This document shows positions 32,123-40,787 of a stretch of 64,000 bases of DNA, piece after piece. Origin of the DNA: Halodesulfovibrio aestuarii (lineage in GTDB: Bacteria; Desulfobacterota; Desulfovibrionia; Desulfovibrionales; Desulfovibrionaceae); assembly GCF_050571805.1 (NCBI RefSeq), contig NZ_CP192219.1; one strand, 5' to 3'. Under the pieces are notes generated by a model. The model did no database searches and was not told the DNA's origin. It saw only the letters and a list, made by a program, of their open reading frames with translations. Every line of letters starts with the position of its first letter. The stretch's first letter is position 1. A program made the position numbers and the translations under genes.

Positions 32123-33814
32123 ATGGAGTATTCTGGGGCCAGAATCCTGTTAGAGAGTTTGAAAAAAGAGAATGTTGATGTTCTCTTTGGGTATCCGGGC
32201 GGTGCAGTTCTTGATATTTATCATGAACTATCTAACCACCACGATTTGAAGCATGTGCTGGTTCGCCATGAACAGGGGGCAGTACACGCAGCTGATGGGT
32301 ATGCAAGAGCTACCGGCAAAGTCGGTGTATGCCTTGTAACCTCAGGGCCGGGGGCAACTAATACTGTTACCGGTATTGCAACTGCGTATGCAGACTCTAT
32401 TCCGCTTGTGGTTCTAACAGGTCAGGTTCCAACTCCTCTTATTGGAAACGATGCTTTCCAAGAAGTTGATATTGTAGGAATAACACGTCCTTGCACCAAG
32501 CATAATTACTTGGTGCAAGACGTGTCTCAACTTGCAGCGACTATCAAGGAAGCATTTCATGTGGCTCGTTCCGGAAGACAGGGACCAGTACTCATTGATA
32601 TTCCAAAGGATGTTCAGAACCAGATGCACGCGTTCCATTATCCGGAACGTATTAAGATGCGTAGTTACAACCCAACGTATAAACCGAACAATAATCAGGT
32701 ACGAAGGGCTGTTGAACTTTTTAGCGAAGCAAAGCGCCCGCTGATTTTTGTTGGCGGTGGTGTTATTTCTTCAAATTCTGCTGAAGAGTTGGGAATGTTT
32801 GTCCGTTCTATGCAGGTGCCGGTAACAGGTTCCTTGATGGGATTAGGGGCGTTTCCTGGCGATGACCCATTATGGCTTGGAATGCTCGGCATGCACGGTA
32901 CGTATGCGGCAAACAAGGCTGTAAGTAATGCCGATGTTATCTTGGCCGTGGGAGCACGCTTTGATGACAGGGTGACAGGTAAACTGTCCTCTTTTGCGGC
33001 TGCGGCGAAGATTATCCATATCGACATTGATCCAACTTCAATCCGTAAAAATGTTGAAGTGGAAGTACCGATAGTAGGAGACTGCAAGCTTGCATTGCAG
33101 GGGCTTATTAAAGTGCAGGAAACAGAGTTTGCCGATGTTGACTGGGCCGCTCAGTACGGTGAATGGAACAAACAGATCAGAGAATGGGCTGTTACGCACC
33201 CTGTGAGATATCTCACAGAAGATTCTCTGAAACCGCAGCATGTTGTTGAAACAATTTTTGAGTTGACCAAAGGTGACGCCATCATCAGTACTGAAGTTGG
33301 GCAGAACCAGATGTGGACAGCGCAGTTTTATAAATTCCGTCAGCCGCGAACATTGCTGACATCAGGTGGTCTTGGCACCATGGGCTATGGTTTTCCAGCA
33401 GCTATTGGTGCACAAATGGCCTTCCCGGATAAACTAGTAATTGATATTGCTGGCGATGGTTCTATTCAGATGAATAGTCAGGAACTTATGACGGCCGTTA
33501 GTCATAAATTGCCAGTTAAGATCGTTGTGTTGAACAATTGTTTCCTCGGAATGGTTCGCCAGTGGCAGGAACTTTTCTATGATAGAAATTACTGTTCAAC
33601 CTGTATGGATGCACAGCCAGATTTTGTTAAGCTTGCAGAAGCGTACGGTGCGGAAGGGTACAGAGTAACTGATCCTGCTAAACTGAAAGAGACGTTGAAG
33701 ACTGCTTTTGAATCACCGCTGCCATGTATAGTGGACGTGCGCGTTGAGGCAGAAGAAAATGTGTATCCAATGGTTCCTGCGGGTGCCTCTCTTGAAGAAA
33801 TGTTGCTAGTGTAG
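32123..33814 (+). CDS. ilvB: Acetolactate synthase large subunit
   Basis: Thiamine-diphosphate enzyme for the first shared step of branched-chain amino acid synthesis. 563 residues. Visible hallmarks: GYPGGAVLDIYHEL, the catalytic Glu in VRHEQGAVHAADGYARATGKVG, TSGPGATNTVTGIATAYADSIPLV, the central GMLGMHGTYAANKAV (FAD part), and the ThDP motif GDGSIQMNSQELMTAVSHKLPVKIVVLNN. Length is normal. The small subunit follows 11 bases later. Confidence 0.96.
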   Translation: MEYSGARILLESLKKENVDVLFGYPGGAVLDIYHELSNHHDLKHVLVRHEQGAVHAADGYARATGKVGVCLVTSGPGATNTVTGIATAYADSIPLVVLTGQVPTPLIGNDAFQEVDIVGITRPCTKHNYLVQDVSQLAATIKEAFHVARSGRQGPVLIDIPKDVQNQMHAFHYPERIKMRSYNPTYKPNNNQVRRAVELFSEAKRPLIFVGGGVISSNSAEELGMFVRSMQVPVTGSLMGLGAFPGDDPLWLGMLGMHGTYAANKAVSNADVILAVGARFDDRVTGKLSSFAAAAKIIHIDIDPTSIRKNVEVEVPIVGDCKLALQGLIKVQETEFADVDWAAQYGEWNKQIREWAVTHPVRYLTEDSLKPQHVVETIFELTKGDAIISTEVGQNQMWTAQFYKFRQPRTLLTSGGLGTMGYGFPAAIGAQMAFPDKLVIDIAGDGSIQMNSQELMTAVSHKLPVKIVVLNNCFLGMVRQWQELFYDRNYCSTCMDAQPDFVKLAEAYGAEGYRVTDPAKLKETLKTAFESPLPCIVDVRVEAEENVYPMVPAGASLEEMLLV

Positions 33815-33825
33815 GGGATTGAGTT

Positions 33826-34314
33826 ATGAGACATGTACTATCCGTTCTTGTAGAAAACGAACCGGGCGTTTTGTCCCGCATTTCCGGTTTGTTCAGCGGG
33901 CGTGGCTTTAACCTCGATTCTCTGAATGTTGCGCCCGTGCTTGAAGAGGGTGTGTCGTTGATGACCATTGTTACAAGCGGTGATCAGCAGATTATTGAGC
34001 AGATTGTAAAGCAACTGCGCAAGCTTGTTACAGTCATTAAAGTGACTGATATGCAGGACAGCACAACTGTAGAGCGTGAAATGGCATTGATTAAAGTCAA
34101 TGCTACAGAATCTAATCGCGCAGAAATTTTACGTATTGCAGATATTTTTAGATGCAAGGTCGTTGATGTCAGTCTAGATGAACTAACACTGGAAGTCATT
34201 GGTGATCATGGTAAAGTAGAGGCTGTCATTGCCCTGCTAGAACGCTTTGGCATTAAAGAAATTGCACGTACTGGTACTGTCGCATTGCGACGTTCCATGC
34301 AACCTGAGAAATAA
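33826..34314 (+). CDS. ilvN: Acetolactate synthase small (regulatory) subunit
   Basis: Regulatory subunit that confers valine feedback. 162 residues: an N-terminal ACT domain (HVLSVLVENEPGVLSRISGLFSGRGFNLDSLNVAP, MTIVTSGDQQIIEQIVKQLRKLVTVIKV) and a C-terminal ACT-like half (REMALIKVNATESNRAEILRIADIFRCKVVDVS). A typical long-type IlvN/IlvH. It is followed by a terminator and then ilvC. Confidence 0.95.
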   Translation: MRHVLSVLVENEPGVLSRISGLFSGRGFNLDSLNVAPVLEEGVSLMTIVTSGDQQIIEQIVKQLRKLVTVIKVTDMQDSTTVEREMALIKVNATESNRAEILRIADIFRCKVVDVSLDELTLEVIGDHGKVEAVIALLERFGIKEIARTGTVALRRSMQPEK

Positions 34315-34333
34315 GAATCATTTGCTTGGCATG

Positions 34334-34368
34334 CCCCCGCTTGTGATTACCCTCAGGCGGGGGTTTTT
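34334..34368 (+). terminator. Terminator between ilvN and ilvC
   Basis: CCCCCGC paired with GCGGGGG, followed by five T. Partial read-through would link ilvC to ilvBN, otherwise ilvC has its own promoter in the short gap. Confidence 0.85.
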
Positions 34369-34423
34369 ATATACAACTGCAACCTAAACATATGTTCCGT
34401 GTAAAGCACGGCAGGGAGTGGAG

Positions 34424-35413
34424 ATGAAGGTTTATTACGAACAGGACACCAACTTGGAAATCCTGAAAGATCAGACTGTAGCAATCATCGGCTACGGCAG
34501 CCAGGGGCATGCACATGCTCAGAACCTTCGCGAGTCTGGTGTTAATGTTGTTGTCGGGCAGCGTCCTGGCGGAGCAAACTACGACTTAGCTAAAGCTGAC
34601 GGCTTTGAGCCGATGTCTGCTGCAGATGCATCTGCACAGGCAGATATTATTATGATCCTACTCCCCGATCAGTACCAGTCTGCTGTCTTTGAGAACGACA
34701 TTAAGCCGAACCTCAATGCTGGCAACTCACTTGTCTTTGCACATGGCTTTAATATTCATTTTGCTCAGATCGTAGCCCCGAAAGACGTTGATGTATTTAT
34801 GGTAGCCCCGAAAGGCCCAGGTCACCTCGTTCGCCGCACCTACACCGAGGGTGGTGGCGTTCCTTGTTTGTTTGCTGTCCACCAAGACGCATCAGGCAAA
34901 GCACAGGAGAAGGCTTTGGCTTACGCTGAAGGCATTGGCGGCGCCCGTTCCGGTATCATCGAAACCACTTTTGCTGAAGAGACTGAAACAGACCTCTTTG
35001 GTGAACAGGCAGTTCTTTGTGGCGGTATTTCTGCTCTTATTAAAGCCGGTTTTGAAACTCTGTGCGAAGCAGGCTACCAGCCTGAAATTGCATACTTTGA
35101 ATGTTTGCATGAGACAAAACTGATTGTAGATTTGCTGTATGAAGGTGGTCTTGCCAACATGCGTAATTCCATCTCCGATACTGCAGAGTATGGTGACTAT
35201 GTAACTGGTCCTCGTATTATCACCGAGGAAACCAAAAAAGAAATGAAACGAGTTCTGGAAGATATTCAAAAAGGTCGTTTTGCACGTGACTTCATCCTTG
35301 AGTCTCAGGCAAACTATCCGTTCTTTGCTGCTACTCGTCGTCTTGAAGCTGCTCACCAAATTGAAGAAGTCGGCGGACGCCTTCGTGGTATGATGCCATG
35401 GCTTAAAAAATAA
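34424..35413 (+). CDS. ilvC: Ketol-acid reductoisomerase
   Basis: NADPH- and Mg-dependent second step of branched-chain amino acid synthesis. 329 residues, a class I enzyme. N-terminal Rossmann part: IIGYGSQGHAHAQNLRESGVNVVVG; then HGFNIHF, VAPKGPGHLVRRTY, and metal-binding part ETDLFGEQAVLCGG and FECLHETKLIVDLLYEGG. Start ATG 34424 follows GGGAG; the GTG six bases earlier is not needed. Confidence 0.97.
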   Translation: MKVYYEQDTNLEILKDQTVAIIGYGSQGHAHAQNLRESGVNVVVGQRPGGANYDLAKADGFEPMSAADASAQADIIMILLPDQYQSAVFENDIKPNLNAGNSLVFAHGFNIHFAQIVAPKDVDVFMVAPKGPGHLVRRTYTEGGGVPCLFAVHQDASGKAQEKALAYAEGIGGARSGIIETTFAEETETDLFGEQAVLCGGISALIKAGFETLCEAGYQPEIAYFECLHETKLIVDLLYEGGLANMRNSISDTAEYGDYVTGPRIITEETKKEMKRVLEDIQKGRFARDFILESQANYPFFAATRRLEAAHQIEEVGGRLRGMMPWLKK

Positions 35414-35426
35414 GCAGTCCAATAAT

Positions 35427-35459
35427 AAAAAAAAGCCGCACAGTGTGCGGCTTTTTTTT
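35427..35459 (+). terminator. Terminator after ilvC
   Basis: AAAGCCGCACA paired with its complement GTGCGGCTTT around CAGTG, with A-run and eight T. Confidence 0.92.
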
Positions 35460-35659
35460 GTTCTAATAATCAGACAGTTGCACACCCTTTTTAACTTTCT
35501 ATAAGTATATGAGTAGGGGGCACTATGTGCATACGTCAAGAGGACAATGCCTTGACCGAATTGGGACTAAAAATTATTATTTTCGGGAAGTTATCCAGAA
35601 AGTGTTTCAGGATATAACTCTCCTGTTAGAATCAATGCATATGTAAGGATGTTGTCATC

Positions 35660-36328
35660 ATGTTCAGTCATTTCTCAAAATACACTCTTCCAGAGCCAAC
35701 GCAGAGCGCTCTTATTACCATTGATTTACAAAATGATTTTGTTCTATCTGGAGCTCCTGCTGAAGGAAAAGGAGCAGCACGGGCTGCTGCTATGGCTGGT
35801 GAAATGGTGCGCTATTACCGTAACCATGGGTTACCTATTGTTCATGTCATCCGTGTGTATTCTACAAAAGATAACGCATCTAATGTGGACGTGTGTCGAC
35901 GTGAGGCTGTAGAGAATGGGGTGCAATTGGTACTTTCCGGTACTGAAGGGATGCAGCCTGTAGCTGATATAATTCCGGAAGGGGTTGTTGCAGATGGTGA
36001 TTTACTTCTGACAGGTGAACCGCAGCGGATCTCAGCAAATGAACAGATATTGTGGAAGCCGCGTTGGGGCTGTTTCTATAATACGAAGCTAAATGCAATT
36101 CTGCGGGAGCAGAACGTAAACACAGTTGCTATTGCCGGAACATGGTTCGCTAACTGTGTCCGTACAACTATTTATGAAGCAACAGCCCATGATTATCGTG
36201 TGGTAGCACTGCGTGATGCCATCGCGGGTATACATCCTGAAGGTGAAGCTGATCTTGCAAAAATACAATGCGGCGTTTGTGATTGTTCCGAATGGACAGC
36301 CCTTCTTGAGGCGACGAGCCGGCCATAG
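35660..36328 (+). CDS. Isochorismatase-family cysteine hydrolase
   Basis: A 222-residue cysteine hydrolase. The Asp of the triad is in LITIDLQNDFVLSGAP, the Lys in ILWKPRWGCFYNTKL and the nucleophile Cys in VAIAGTWFANCVRTTIYEA. These match nicotinamidase/isochorismatase-like amidases; substrate is unknown. It stands alone after about 245 bases without a gene and converges on the small minus-strand gene cluster. Confidence 0.88.
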   Translation: MFSHFSKYTLPEPTQSALITIDLQNDFVLSGAPAEGKGAARAAAMAGEMVRYYRNHGLPIVHVIRVYSTKDNASNVDVCRREAVENGVQLVLSGTEGMQPVADIIPEGVVADGDLLLTGEPQRISANEQILWKPRWGCFYNTKLNAILREQNVNTVAIAGTWFANCVRTTIYEATAHDYRVVALRDAIAGIHPEGEADLAKIQCGVCDCSEWTALLEATSRP

Positions 36329-36366
36329 ATAATTTGTTGCGGTGCAGGTTGTTTAAAAGAGGCTTT

Positions 36367-36582
36367 CTATGCGCCTTCTTTAATGAGCTGTGCGTAGAGA
36401 TATTCATCATCAGGGTATTTAATACCCTTGCCGGTGACGATAATGCTCGGGTACATCTGGTCGGAACGAGGATCAGCCAGTTCACGAACTTCCCATCGTC
36501 CATCTTCTTTGCCTACCACAAATTCTTTTTTTTCTTTATGTGCAACCTTGATTGCGTACAATACAGATTCTTTGAATGTCAT
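36367..36582 (-). CDS. Small hypothetical protein
   Basis: 71 residues: FKESVLYAIKVAHKEKKEFVVGKEDGRWEVRE, then PSIIVTGKGIKYPDDEYLYAQLI. Compact alpha/beta, no cysteines or membrane part. ATG 36582 has AGGAG seven bases upstream; an earlier in-frame ATG at 36600 is unsupported. It follows the Cys-type HesB-like gene on the same strand. Family not recognised. Confidence 0.65.
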   Translation of the reverse strand: MTFKESVLYAIKVAHKEKKEFVVGKEDGRWEVRELADPRSDQMYPSIIVTGKGIKYPDDEYLYAQLIKEGA

Positions 36583-36603
36583 GGTAGTTCTCCTGTACAT
36601 ATA

Positions 36604-36630
36604 AAAAAAGCGACTTCATTTGAAGCCGCT
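36604..36630 (-). terminator. Terminator after the Cys-type HesB-like gene
   Basis: AGCG-CTTC paired with GAAG-CGCT with one mismatch, and a T-run when read on the minus strand. It separates the HesB-like gene from the 71-residue gene. Confidence 0.6.
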
Positions 36631-36647
36631 CAGAATGGTTTGATTGC

Positions 36648-36959
36648 CTAGCCGCAACTGCCGCCACAACTGCTGCAACCGCCGCCGCCACCAAGTGGAT
36701 TCTCGGACTCAATGACAAAGCCCTGATAGCGGATGTCTACAGTAAGAGCGCCTGTTTTGTCGAGCAGATCCTTGTTAATACAAAAAGTGTATGGATCAGC
36801 GGAAAAAACAGTGTCGTCGTCGTTTGGTTCATCCATTGCCAGTGCGAGATTAGGGCCACTGCAGCCGCCTGGAGCAAGATAAATGCGAATGGATGCAAGT
36901 TCTCTATCTTCAAAATGCGCATCGAGTGATTTTCGAGCATCGTCAGTCATTGTGAACAT
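36648..36959 (-). CDS. HesB/IscA-like protein, cysteine form
   Basis: A 103-residue protein of the HesB/IscA type of Fe-S protein. IRIYLAPGGCSGPNLALAMDEPNDDD carries the conserved cysteine at 33, TFCINKDLLD a second one, and ENPLGGGGGCSSCGGSCG a C-terminal cysteine cluster unlike the usual CGC-x-F ending of IscA. GGAGG precedes the ATG. It is a tandem paralogue of the next upstream gene, in which residue 33 is encoded by UGA. Probably binds or carries Fe-S or another metal; target unknown. Confidence 0.85.
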   Translation of the reverse strand: MFTMTDDARKSLDAHFEDRELASIRIYLAPGGCSGPNLALAMDEPNDDDTVFSADPYTFCINKDLLDKTGALTVDIRYQGFVIESENPLGGGGGCSSCGGSCG

Positions 36960-37097
36960 AATGTGTTCCTCCGAATTTTATATGCTGAAACACTACTCAT
37001 CGGCGAGAAATAAAGTCAAATAGATGTGTGATGGATAGATAGAGCTTCTGTGCTATACCTTCTTTCTATCAGTTTTATTTATAGGTCAGACGACAAA

Positions 37098-37128
37098 AAA
37101 AGGCGGCTTCAAGATGAAGCCGCCTTTT
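37098..37128 (-). terminator. Terminator after the selenoprotein gene
   Basis: AAAAGGCGGCTTC paired with GAAGCCGCCTTTT around AAGAT. On the minus strand it is followed by a T-run. Confidence 0.88.
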
Positions 37129-37143
37129 ATAAGCTAAGATCGT

Positions 37144-37458
37144 CTAGCCGCAAGAACCGGAGGAACAACTGCCACAAGAGCTGCCGCCGCCAAGAGGGTT
37201 CTCAGACTCAACAACAAAGCCCATGTAAGAAAGGTCGATGGTAATTTTACCAGACTTTTCAATGAGGTCTTTATTAATGCAGAAAGTGAAATCTTTCTCT
37301 TCAAATACGGAATCTTCTTCGTTTGGCTCATCCAGAGCCAATGCCAATCTTGGGCCGCTTCAGCCGCCCGGAGCCAGATAGATGCGGATAGGAGATTTTT
37401 CCTTATCAGCAAAGTACGCCGCAAGTTCTTTGTGGGCGTTTTCAGTCAATGTAAACAT
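37144..37458 (-). CDS. HesB-like selenoprotein with in-frame UGA (Sec33)
   Basis: A 104-residue protein when UGA at 37362-37360 is read as selenocysteine. ATG 37458 has GGAGG upstream. The N-terminal 32 residues (FTLTENAHKELAAYFADKEK, then RIYLAPGG), the UGA, and the following SGPRLALALDEPNEED align without gap to the cysteine paralogue next door, whose residue 33 is Cys. The C-terminus ends ENPLGGGSSCGSCSSGSCG. HesB-like selenoproteins with Sec at this place are known in delta-proteobacteria and other anaerobes. Standard gene calling would stop at UGA and keep only 37144-37347. A SECIS-like hairpin follows the UGA. Confidence 0.9.
37323..37341 (-). promoter_or_regulatory. SECIS-like hairpin of the selenoprotein gene
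   Basis: On the minus strand, TTGGCTC pairs with GAGCCAA around loop TGGAT. The stem starts 18 bases after the UGA and the loop holds GG, matching the bacterial SECIS layout. The same place in the cysteine paralogue cannot form this stem. Confidence 0.8.
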
Positions 37459-37907
37459 TGAATTTCCTCCACGTAGGTTGTTCTTATCAAGTAAAGGTAG
37501 TTATCGGCTTTGTCAATAGAAATGGATTTTGTGTATCGGAATTTCAGATGTGAAGTACTTGGTTCTCTACTTGTTTTACGTATGCTTCGTAGTTGTCTGT
37601 ATGCTTCAACGAGAATAGAAAACTCGAGAATTGTTTTTCAGGATTTCATGGTAGCATAAACAGAGCTTTTAGTAATTGGGGGGCAGGTACGAGAGGGAGA
37701 AGATTGTTTTGATTGCCAATAGCTATACCATAAAAATAAGGTTCATGTAGGTAATGTCAACCAGCTCCTATGGGTAACAAAAAAGGTGGCAATGTCCCCG
37801 TGGGGTGGGTTGCAGAAAGCACGTGGAGTATGTTTCTTTTATGCAAGAAAAAAGATAAGATGTAGTCTTAATCTTTCATGGAAGAAAGCAGAACAAAGGA
37901 TACATAT
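37459..37907. other. 449-base gap before pyrR
   Basis: AT-rich with no convincing gene. A possible promoter is TTGATT at 37709 and an A/T-rich -10 near 37725-37735. A G-rich stretch at 37790-37812 just before pyrR may be structured. I could not find a PyrR-type anti-antiterminator signature. Confidence 0.4.
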
Positions 37908-38447
37908 ATGGGAAATGTGAAAACTGTTATGACTGAAGACGAAGTGCGGCGCACTATAGACCGCCTCGCGTTTCAGGTTATAGAAAATCATGGTGAATGC
38001 GAAAACCTTGTTCTGGTTGGTATCCAGAGAAGAGGTGTTGATATTGCAGCACGTGTGCGTACTGTGTTGGAAGAGCAGTTGGAAAAAACTGTGGAGTCCG
38101 GTTCGTTGGATATTAACTTGTATCGTGATGACTGGACAACTTTGGATGTGCAACCCATGATTAACGAGACCGATATCCCCTCCAGTGTAGATGGCAAGGT
38201 ACTCTTGTTGATAGATGATGTGTTGTTTACCGGTCGAACTGTCCGTGCAGCGTTGGAGGCTGTCCTTGATTATGGCAGACCTAGCCGTATAGAGTTGATG
38301 GTGCTTGTTGATCGCGGCCATCGTGAACTACCTATTCAGGCAAATTATGTGGGTAAGCAGATTGCAACAGCACGTACAGAACAGGTTGATGTGTTAATTG
38401 AAGAGACTGATGGTCGAGATGAAGTTTTACTTCAGCACGCAGAATAA
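37908..38447 (+). CDS. pyrR: Bifunctional pyr operon regulator/uracil phosphoribosyltransferase PyrR
   Basis: 179 residues of the PyrR family: VMTEDEVRRTIDRLAFQVIE, LVLVGIQRRGVDIAARV, DINLYRDDWTT and the PRPP-binding loop VLLLIDDVLFTGRTVRAALEAVLDYGRP, then LVDRGHRELPIQANYVGK. In many bacteria it binds pyr mRNA; in others it mainly salvages uracil. No pyr genes are adjacent. ATG 37908 is preceded by AAAGGA; an in-frame ATG at 37878 is less likely. Confidence 0.93.
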   Translation: MGNVKTVMTEDEVRRTIDRLAFQVIENHGECENLVLVGIQRRGVDIAARVRTVLEEQLEKTVESGSLDINLYRDDWTTLDVQPMINETDIPSSVDGKVLLLIDDVLFTGRTVRAALEAVLDYGRPSRIELMVLVDRGHRELPIQANYVGKQIATARTEQVDVLIEETDGRDEVLLQHAE

Positions 38448-38488
38448 GAGCGTTCTAGATACGTTGTTATCTCGATTTCTGAATAGAT

Positions 38489-38527
38489 AAAAAAGCCCCG
38501 CTTCATGATATGAAGCGGGGCTTTTTT
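38489..38527 (+). terminator. Terminator between pyrR and the GlpT-like gene
   Basis: AAAAGCCCCGCTTCAT with its complement ATGAAGCGGGGCTTTT; A-run and T-run allow use in both directions for these convergent genes. Confidence 0.92.
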
Positions 38528-38579
38528 ATTTACTATGCCTTATCTGTCTGTGAAGAACAGAGAAGGGCTTTTGCCACAG

Positions 38580-39929
38580 TTATTTTGCTGCTTCGTTGGA
38601 CTCAGCTTTGTGACCAAGGGTGAATGCACTGAAGACAATTGTGAGTACACAACATGCTACCATGGTAATGAATACACCACGCCATGCAAAATGGTCAGCA
38701 ATCCAGCCTACACCGGAACCGGCAATAGCGGAACCGAACACGTAACCGAAGAAGCCTGTAAAGCCAGCAGCGGTGCCAGCAGCTTTTTTAGGAACGAGGT
38801 CGAGTGCATGGAGACCAATGATCATGATTGGACCGTATACGAGGAAGCCAATAGCAACGAGAGCCACGTAATCGATCCATTTAGGACCGCTGAGGTTGAA
38901 CCAGTATACGACAACGAACACCAGTGTCAGCGCCATGAAGAGCATGGTTGCAGGAGCACGTTTGCCTTTGAATACTTTATCTGACAGCCAGCCACATACG
39001 ATGGTACCAGGGATAGCAGCATATTCAAAGAGAGACCACGCAATAGAAGACTCTTTAAAGGAGTAGCCTTTAACTTCCTGAAGGTAAGTAGGAATCCAGT
39101 CAACTACACCGTAACGCACAAAGTAGCAGAATGCGTTAGCAATAGCGATTGCCCAGAGGTATTTGTTAGTAAGAATGTGTTCGAAGAAGATTTCTTTAAA
39201 AGTAAAGGTTTCTTCGTGTTTCTTAGCATCGTAGCCTTCAGGGTAGTCGTTACGGTATTCTTCAACACTTGGAAGTCCACAAGACTGTGGAGTATCGCGC
39301 AGAAGGAAGAATGTGATGAATGCGAGTCCAGCTGCGACTGCTGCGTTGAAGTAGAATTTTGCACCCCAGTCGTTGAACATCATAACACCGAGGAATGCGA
39401 GGTTAGCAACAAGAGCGCCACCGATGTTGTGTGCAACGTTCCAAACAGCAACGGTCATGCCGCGCTCTTTAGTGGAGTACCAGTGAACCATAGTTTTGCC
39501 ACAAGGAGGCCAACCCATGCCCTGAACCCAGCCGTTCAGAGTCATAAGTACAACAAGAAGGGTTACGCTTTCAAACACCCATTTGTTCAGGCCGGTAAAG
39601 GCAAGAATGGCACAAGAAAGAAGCAGTCCACATGGGAGGAAGTATTTAGGGTTACTTCTATCTGAAATTGAACCCATAACAAATTTAGATACACCGTACG
39701 CAATAGACAGACCTGTCATTGCAGTTCCGAGCATTGCTTTTGTGTACTCTGGGTACTCTTTAAGAATGTCAGGGATTGCAAGTGCAAAGTTTTTACGTAC
39801 AAGGTAAAATGCAGCGTAACCGATGAAAATACCAAGAAAAACTTTCATTTTGTTTTTTTTGTATTCTGCATCAATTCGCTCTTCTGGCACGCGCTCAATG
39901 TGCGGTGCCGGCTTGAAGATACCAATCAT
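38580..39929 (-). CDS. glpT: Organophosphate:phosphate antiporter, GlpT family
   Basis: A 449-residue MFS transporter with twelve membrane segments. The N-terminal AEYKKNKMKVFLGIFIGYAAFYLVRKNFALAIPDI, the SKFVMGSISDRSNPKYFLPCGLLLS loop, and NGWVQGMGWPPCGKTMVHWYSTKERG define the GlpT/UhpT/PgtP family. Length and the WP-C-GKT motif are near GlpT, so glycerol-3-phosphate import is likeliest, but phosphoglycerate or hexose phosphate cannot be excluded. ATG 39929 has GGAGAGAGG upstream. No glp enzymes are adjacent. Confidence 0.85.
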   Translation of the reverse strand: MIGIFKPAPHIERVPEERIDAEYKKNKMKVFLGIFIGYAAFYLVRKNFALAIPDILKEYPEYTKAMLGTAMTGLSIAYGVSKFVMGSISDRSNPKYFLPCGLLLSCAILAFTGLNKWVFESVTLLVVLMTLNGWVQGMGWPPCGKTMVHWYSTKERGMTVAVWNVAHNIGGALVANLAFLGVMMFNDWGAKFYFNAAVAAGLAFITFFLLRDTPQSCGLPSVEEYRNDYPEGYDAKKHEETFTFKEIFFEHILTNKYLWAIAIANAFCYFVRYGVVDWIPTYLQEVKGYSFKESSIAWSLFEYAAIPGTIVCGWLSDKVFKGKRAPATMLFMALTLVFVVVYWFNLSGPKWIDYVALVAIGFLVYGPIMIIGLHALDLVPKKAAGTAAGFTGFFGYVFGSAIAGSGVGWIADHFAWRGVFITMVACCVLTIVFSAFTLGHKAESNEAAK

Positions 39930-40787
39930 CCTCTCTCTCCAATAGGTTAAAGGTATAGAGCAGCAATTAATTAATAAAAAGTTGGCAACTAAAGTGTGCA
40001 TGTGACTTTAAAATCAATGCAACAGACGGGCTACTAAAAAAAAACCGATGTTGCAACGCTTTTGTCGATAGTTTGCCACAATGCTGTAACATTTTTTTTT
40101 AATAAAAAAAGTGTAACCGGATACATTGAATCTTGTATTTGCAAAAGATAAAGAAAAAGCAGGGTAAAGTTGTATTGATAAGTGTTGTATTACTATAATA
40201 CTGTAGTGAAAACGGTTTCTTTTGTATTGCTGTTGTGTTTAAAAGTTATTATTTTGCTTTAAATGAATTTAGTTTTTTTTATTTTGCTTTGTTTCTAATG
40301 TTGGAATGGGCTTTTTCTACCTTTATGGTAGGGGATAAAGCGCTGAGTATTGAGTTCAGGCATTTATAAGGAGTATGACTACAGTTTCTTACTGCTATTA
40401 TGAGATTTATAATTGGTTCATTATAGCTTGAGGTGTCTCAAAGAGTCTCACACTGCGGTTGGAAATGTTTTTTTGTTGCTATTTGATTTTTAGGCATTCA
40501 ATTTTTCCTTATTTGTTGAAGGTTGGACGTCATGGAATGTCGAAGCTTTTTTGTACGGATGGCGGCCCCAAAAAACTTGGCGTTCTTTTGGGCGGGTGTG
40601 AAGGCGTTTGCGGATTTTTTATGTTTGATATGTGGAGGCTTTTTTCAAAAATGAATGAAGCTTGGCTGAAGAGGGTGATTTTCTATTGGTTATATCTATT
40701 GATATCGTTTAACTTAATAGTTTTTATCAATTTGTTTATCCCATGTCGGGTGTGTACTTGTAATGATATCAATCTTAGGAGGTTGTT
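39930..40787. other. Long AT-rich intergenic region before the double-cubane genes
   Basis: About 860 bases with no gene I accept. It carries long A and T tracts near 40036 and 40092-40103, a perfect GTATTA/TAATAC palindrome at 40187-40201, and a candidate promoter (below). A 110-codon open frame at 40459-40791 runs through the ribosome site of the next gene and looks accidental. Confidence 0.5.
40170..40199 (+). promoter_or_regulatory. Candidate sigma-70 promoter
   Basis: TTGTAT at 40170-40175 and TATAAT at 40194-40199 with an 18-base spacer, inside the AT-rich region and partly within the GTATTA palindrome. It could drive the double-cubane pair, about 590 bases downstream, or an unseen small RNA. 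Confidence 0.35.

Noticed and set aside
37144..37347. Truncated 67-residue HesB-like gene or pseudogene
   Set aside because: The upstream in-frame segment with ribosome site, the UGA at the conserved Cys position and the hairpin fit a selenoprotein better than decay.
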